In this document: one piece after another, positions 61,463-64,000 of the stretch
Numbering within the stretch: the first letter of the stretch is position 1
Layout: every line of letters starts with the position of its first letter
Assembly (NCBI RefSeq): GCF_021129305.1
Contig: NZ_JAJOMB010000004.1
Location: forward strand, 372,001-436,000
DNA length: 64,000 nt
Direction: 5' to 3'
Origin: Kineosporia babensis
GTDB lineage: Bacteria; Actinomycetota; Actinomycetes; Actinomycetales; Kineosporiaceae
Program-made: the position numbers and the translations under genes
Notes under the pieces: model-generated
Databases searched by the model: none
Told to the model about the DNA's origin: nothing
The model's input: only the letters and a program-made list of their open reading frames with translations

Positions 61463-62728
61463 TCACTCGACGGCCTGGGCCTGCACGAAGGTCTGGGCGC
61501 CGTCCTTGCCGATCAGCACGGACACGTCCTTGGCGGTGGTGTCGCCGGTGGCCGGGTCGATCACGATCTCCTTACCGGTGGCCGACTCCTCGGCCGGGAC
61601 GGTGATGCCCTCACCCTCGAAGACCGCGTCGCGCACGCCCTTCTTGGTGCCGTCCGACTTCTCGATCGCCTCGACGATGACCTGGACTGCAGCCGCACCG
61701 TAGAGCGCGTAGTTGGTACGCGGGGCGGAGCCGTACTCCTCCTCGTAGGCCTTCAGGAGCTCGGCGGCGGCGCCGCCCTGCTCCTCCAGCTGCGCGGTGG
61801 CCAGGCCGGTGAAGGTGGCGTAGAGCCCCTCGGACTCCTTCTGCTTGTCCAGCTCCGGGTACCCGGTCCAGCCGTCGGGAGCCATCATCTTGACGGTCTC
61901 GTTGTCGCCGAGGACCGAGACCTTGTCCTTCAGCAGCTGGCCACCGTTGACGTCGTAGATGCCACCGACGTAGAGGCAGTCCGGGTTGGTGGCCTTGATC
62001 TTCTCGAACATGGCCGTGTAGTTCGTGGCCTTCTCGTCGTAAGGCTCATTGGCGACGACCTCGATACCGACCTCCTTGGCCCGGTCCTCGAAGGCCTTGG
62101 CGATGCCCTGACCGTAGGTCTGGTTGTCGTTCAGGATGTAGCACTTCTTGACCTTGAGGGTCTCCGAGGCGAAGTCGGCCGCCGCCGTGCCCTGCACGTC
62201 GTCCGTGGTGGTGACGCGGGCGAAGCTCTTCTTGCCGCTCGGCGCGTACAGCTCGGGCTCGCCCGGGTCGGCTGCCTTGGTCAGGCCGGTGTTGGTGGAG
62301 GCGTGCGAGACCTGGAGCATCGGGCCCTTGGGGTCCTGGTTCAGGACCGGGGCCAGCAGCTTGGAGCAGCCGGAGTTGTAGGCGCCCATGACCGCGACCT
62401 CGTCCGCCGCCTGAACGTGCTTCTGCGCGTTGGCGGTGCAGGTGGCGGCGTCCCACTGACCGGCCGTGGCGGTGGAGTTGTCGTACTCCTTGAGCTGGAT
62501 GGTGTAGTCGCCGGCCTTGTTGCCGATCGAGTCCAGGTACACCTTGATCATGTTGTTGGTGTCGGTCGAGGCGTCGGCCGAGGAACCCTGCAGCGGCAGT
62601 TCGCTGGCGATCACCAGGGTCTTACCACCGCCGGAGCCGCTGCTGTCGTCGTCCGAGCCGCCGCCGCACGCCGCGAGGCCGAGCGCCGCTACTGCGACGA
62701 CGGCAAGTGCGCGAACCGGTTTCCCCAT
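61463..62728 (-). CDS. livK: Branched-chain amino acid ABC transporter substrate-binding lipoprotein LivK
   Basis: 421 residues from ATG 62728, with GAAGAGG eight bases upstream; the frame to 62848 lacks a signal peptide start. A lipoprotein signal ends in LAACGGGSDDDSS, with the lipid-bearing Cys near residue 20. The type I periplasmic-binding fold starts at LVIASELPLQGSSA and has NDNQTYGQGIAKAFE and YVGGIYDVNGG. The ligand may be branched-chain amino acids or another amide; sequence cannot decide. It is the first gene of livKHMGF. Confidence 0.92.
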   Translation of the reverse strand: MGKPVRALAVVAVAALGLAACGGGSDDDSSGSGGGKTLVIASELPLQGSSADASTDTNNMIKVYLDSIGNKAGDYTIQLKEYDNSTATAGQWDAATCTANAQKHVQAADEVAVMGAYNSGCSKLLAPVLNQDPKGPMLQVSHASTNTGLTKAADPGEPELYAPSGKKSFARVTTTDDVQGTAAADFASETLKVKKCYILNDNQTYGQGIAKAFEDRAKEVGIEVVANEPYDEKATNYTAMFEKIKATNPDCLYVGGIYDVNGGQLLKDKVSVLGDNETVKMMAPDGWTGYPELDKQKESEGLYATFTGLATAQLEEQGGAAAELLKAYEEEYGSAPRTNYALYGAAAVQVIVEAIEKSDGTKKGVRDAVFEGEGITVPAEESATGKEIVIDPATGDTTAKDVSVLIGKDGAQTFVQAQAVE

Positions 62729-63224
62729 GTCTGAACCTCTTCCCCACGGCCGGAGCCGATCGCTGTGACTGGCGTTGGCCGGTGAAATTACCACTGCGAT
62801 GTGACATGGGTAGGGCGGTTGTTCTTGCGAAAGGTCAAGGCTCGGCAACGATTCCCGGATTGAGGCGGGTTTGACCGCATGACATTCGACCAGAAGGGGT
62901 TTCGGCCGCTCTTATGTTTCGGGAATGTGTCCGACTTGAGTCATTCTTTGAGCTACCCGAAACATATTGTTTTATGGCGTCGTAATGCCCGTTCGGGCAT
63001 CAGACGAGCAGAAACGGAATTCATCCAACGAATTCTATGGCACTAACGGGCAGGCAAAACAGAAAGCCCCCGGGATCCGAAGATCCCGGGGACATGATCT
63101 GCCCGACAGGTGTCGCCTCATGGGAGTGACACGCTTTTACTGAGATTGAATCTTTGCCGGCCGTGCGGTGGACGGTCGGGCGGCCGCCTTAACGTCGGCC
63201 GCCGAGCCGTCTCGCCGGGGAGGC
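62729..63224. other. AT-richer intergenic region with livK promoter and inverted repeats
   Basis: 496 bases between the response-regulator stop and livK. It is clearly less GC-rich than the rest of the window around 62900-63060. It holds an 11-base inverted repeat TATGTTTCGGG (62913) / CCCGAAACATA (62957) with a 33-base gap, a hairpin ATGCCC-GTTC-GGGCAT near 62984, another GAATTC / GAATTC pair near 63018-63036, and a terminator at 63068. A regulatory region or a small RNA are both possible. No protein gene was seen. Confidence 0.5.
63068..63091 (-). terminator. Intrinsic terminator downstream of the ANTAR response regulator
   Basis: CCCCGGGATC / GATCCCGGGG with a four-base loop, followed on the minus strand by GGCTTTCTGTTTTG. 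It lies about 130 bases after the regulator's stop. Confidence 0.85.
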
Positions 63225-63899
63225 TCAGGCGTCGGTGCCGGAGGCGATGACCGCGGAGGCCACTTCCTTCATCGTCAGCCGCTTGTCCATCGAGGTCTTC
63301 TGGATCCAGCGGAACGCCTCGGGCTCGCTCAGGCCGTACTTGGTCTGCAGCAGGCCCTTGGCCCGGTCGACCAGCTTGCGGGTCTCGAAGCGCTCGGCCA
63401 GGTCGGCCACCTCGGCCTCGAGCGCGGACAGCTCGGAGTGCCGGCTGGCGGCGATCTCCAGGGCGGGCACCAGGTCGGCCGCGGTGAACGGCTTGACCAC
63501 GTAGGCCATCGCCCCGGCGTCACGGGCCCGCTCGACCAGCTCGCGCTGGGAGAAGGCGGTCAGCAGCACGACCGGAGCGATCCGGGCGCTCACGATCCGC
63601 TCGGCCGCGGAGATCCCGTCCAGGACCGGCATCTTGATGTCCATCACGACCAGGTCGGGCTTGTGCTCCTGGGCGAGCTGGACGGCCTCTTCGCCGTTGC
63701 CGGCCTCGGCGACGACGTTGAAACCGTTCTCCCGGAGCATCTCGACGATGTCCAGCCGGATCAGCGCCTCGTCCTCGGCGACGAGGACGGTGCGTTCCTT
63801 GGTAGCAGCCGGCGCGGGGACGTCGGACGGGTCGGGCACGGGCTCGAGGAGGCCGGACCCGTCCGGAGTGGGTGCAGTGGAGGAGTCGCCAGCAGTCAT
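63225..63899 (-). CDS. pdtaR: ANTAR-domain response regulator (PdtaR-like)
   Basis: 224 residues from ATG 63899; the frame to 63971 is rejected because a TACCCT box sits six bases before this ATG, predicting a leaderless mRNA. After a 35-residue Pro/Ser-rich start comes a receiver domain (VLVAEDEALIRLDIVEML, phospho-acceptor Asp in LVVMDIKMPVLDG, Lys in YVVKPF). A coiled-coil helix leads to the ANTAR RNA-binding domain (DRAKGLLQTKYGLSEPEAFRWIQ). ANTAR proteins bind paired hairpins in mRNA leaders to prevent termination. In mycobacteria this regulator pairs with the kinase PdtaS. No kinase is in the window. Confidence 0.93.
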   Translation of the reverse strand: MTAGDSSTAPTPDGSGLLEPVPDPSDVPAPAATKERTVLVAEDEALIRLDIVEMLRENGFNVVAEAGNGEEAVQLAQEHKPDLVVMDIKMPVLDGISAAERIVSARIAPVVLLTAFSQRELVERARDAGAMAYVVKPFTAADLVPALEIAASRHSELSALEAEVADLAERFETRKLVDRAKGLLQTKYGLSEPEAFRWIQKTSMDKRLTMKEVASAVIASGTDA

Positions 63900-64000
63900 G
63901 TGCTCAGGGTAGCTATCCGCAGACATGAACGGGCAAGCAGGTCTGCAGCTGTCGGACATGGTCAGCGTCACGTGCGGGCGGTTACCCGGTCGTGAGCAGT

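Noticed and set aside
63940-63975. Damage-promoter-like CTGTCGGAC on the plus strand near the right edge
   Set aside because: There is no TANNNT at the required spacing and no plus-strand gene follows within the window.

Overview
The window is high-GC DNA from an actinomycete (Actinomycetota). It carries actinobacterial markers: RbpA, the sporulation/division regulator WhiA, a four-domain S1 protein with an acidic/Ser-rich tail, an ANTAR response regulator of the PdtaR type, many GTG starts and several leaderless-looking promoters. The gene order (rbpA-secG-tpiA-pgk-gap-whiA-yvcK-rapZ-uvrC, then uvrA, uvrB-coaE-rpsA, polA, liv operon, pdtaR) is the conserved order seen in actinomycetes such as Streptomyces and Kineosporiales. 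I cannot fix the genus from the sequence alone. No tRNA, rRNA, CRISPR array, phage or insertion sequence was recognised.

Layout. 1-5.8 kb: two tandem paralogous signalling proteins (one a GGDEF protein, one cut by the window edge), an aldo/keto reductase and a large secreted beta-propeller-like protein. 5.9-16.4 kb: a flavin-dependent oxidoreductase, then the minus-strand core block rbpA, secG, tpiA-pgk-gap, whiA, yvcK-rapZ and uvrC. 16.4-24.3 kb: aminopeptidase N, a phosphotransferase, metH behind a candidate SAH riboswitch, and a DUF805 membrane protein. 24.5-36.8 kb: accessory enzymes around uvrA (methyltransferases, hydrolase, MBL hydrolase, TetR regulator with aldo/keto reductase, isochorismatase-type hydrolase) and several membrane proteins of unknown role. 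36.9-42.1 kb: a lipoprotein / ECF sigma / membrane protein operon and a minus-strand envelope cluster ending in a DUF4012 protein. 42.4-44.7 kb: a LacI-type operator palindrome in front of a sarcosine-oxidase-like flavoenzyme and a betaine-homocysteine-methyltransferase-like protein. 44.8-55.7 kb: a barstar-like protein, uvrB, coaE, rpsA, a methyltransferase, a second UvrC-like nuclease, a minisatellite, polA and a hotdog thioesterase. 55.9-64 kb: an acetyltransferase, a small membrane protein, the livKHMGF branched-chain amino-acid ABC transporter and the ANTAR response regulator.

How genes work together. The strongest unifying signal is regulatory. The starts of uvrA, uvrB, uvrC and polA share the same promoter architecture: CTGTCGG(TG or AC), exactly 8 bases, TANNNT, exactly 7 bases, then the start codon. 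This matches the LexA/RecA-independent DNA-damage promoter (RecA-NDp, PafBC-dependent) known from mycobacteria. It implies that four dispersed excision-repair genes form one damage regulon transcribed as leaderless mRNAs. It also fixes the start codons of these four genes. Other coherent units are the glycolytic tpiA-pgk-gap block, the rapZ-yvcK pair joined by a 4-base overlap, the liv transporter with an attenuator-like hairpin after the binding protein, and the two-gene methylated-amine/homocysteine unit.
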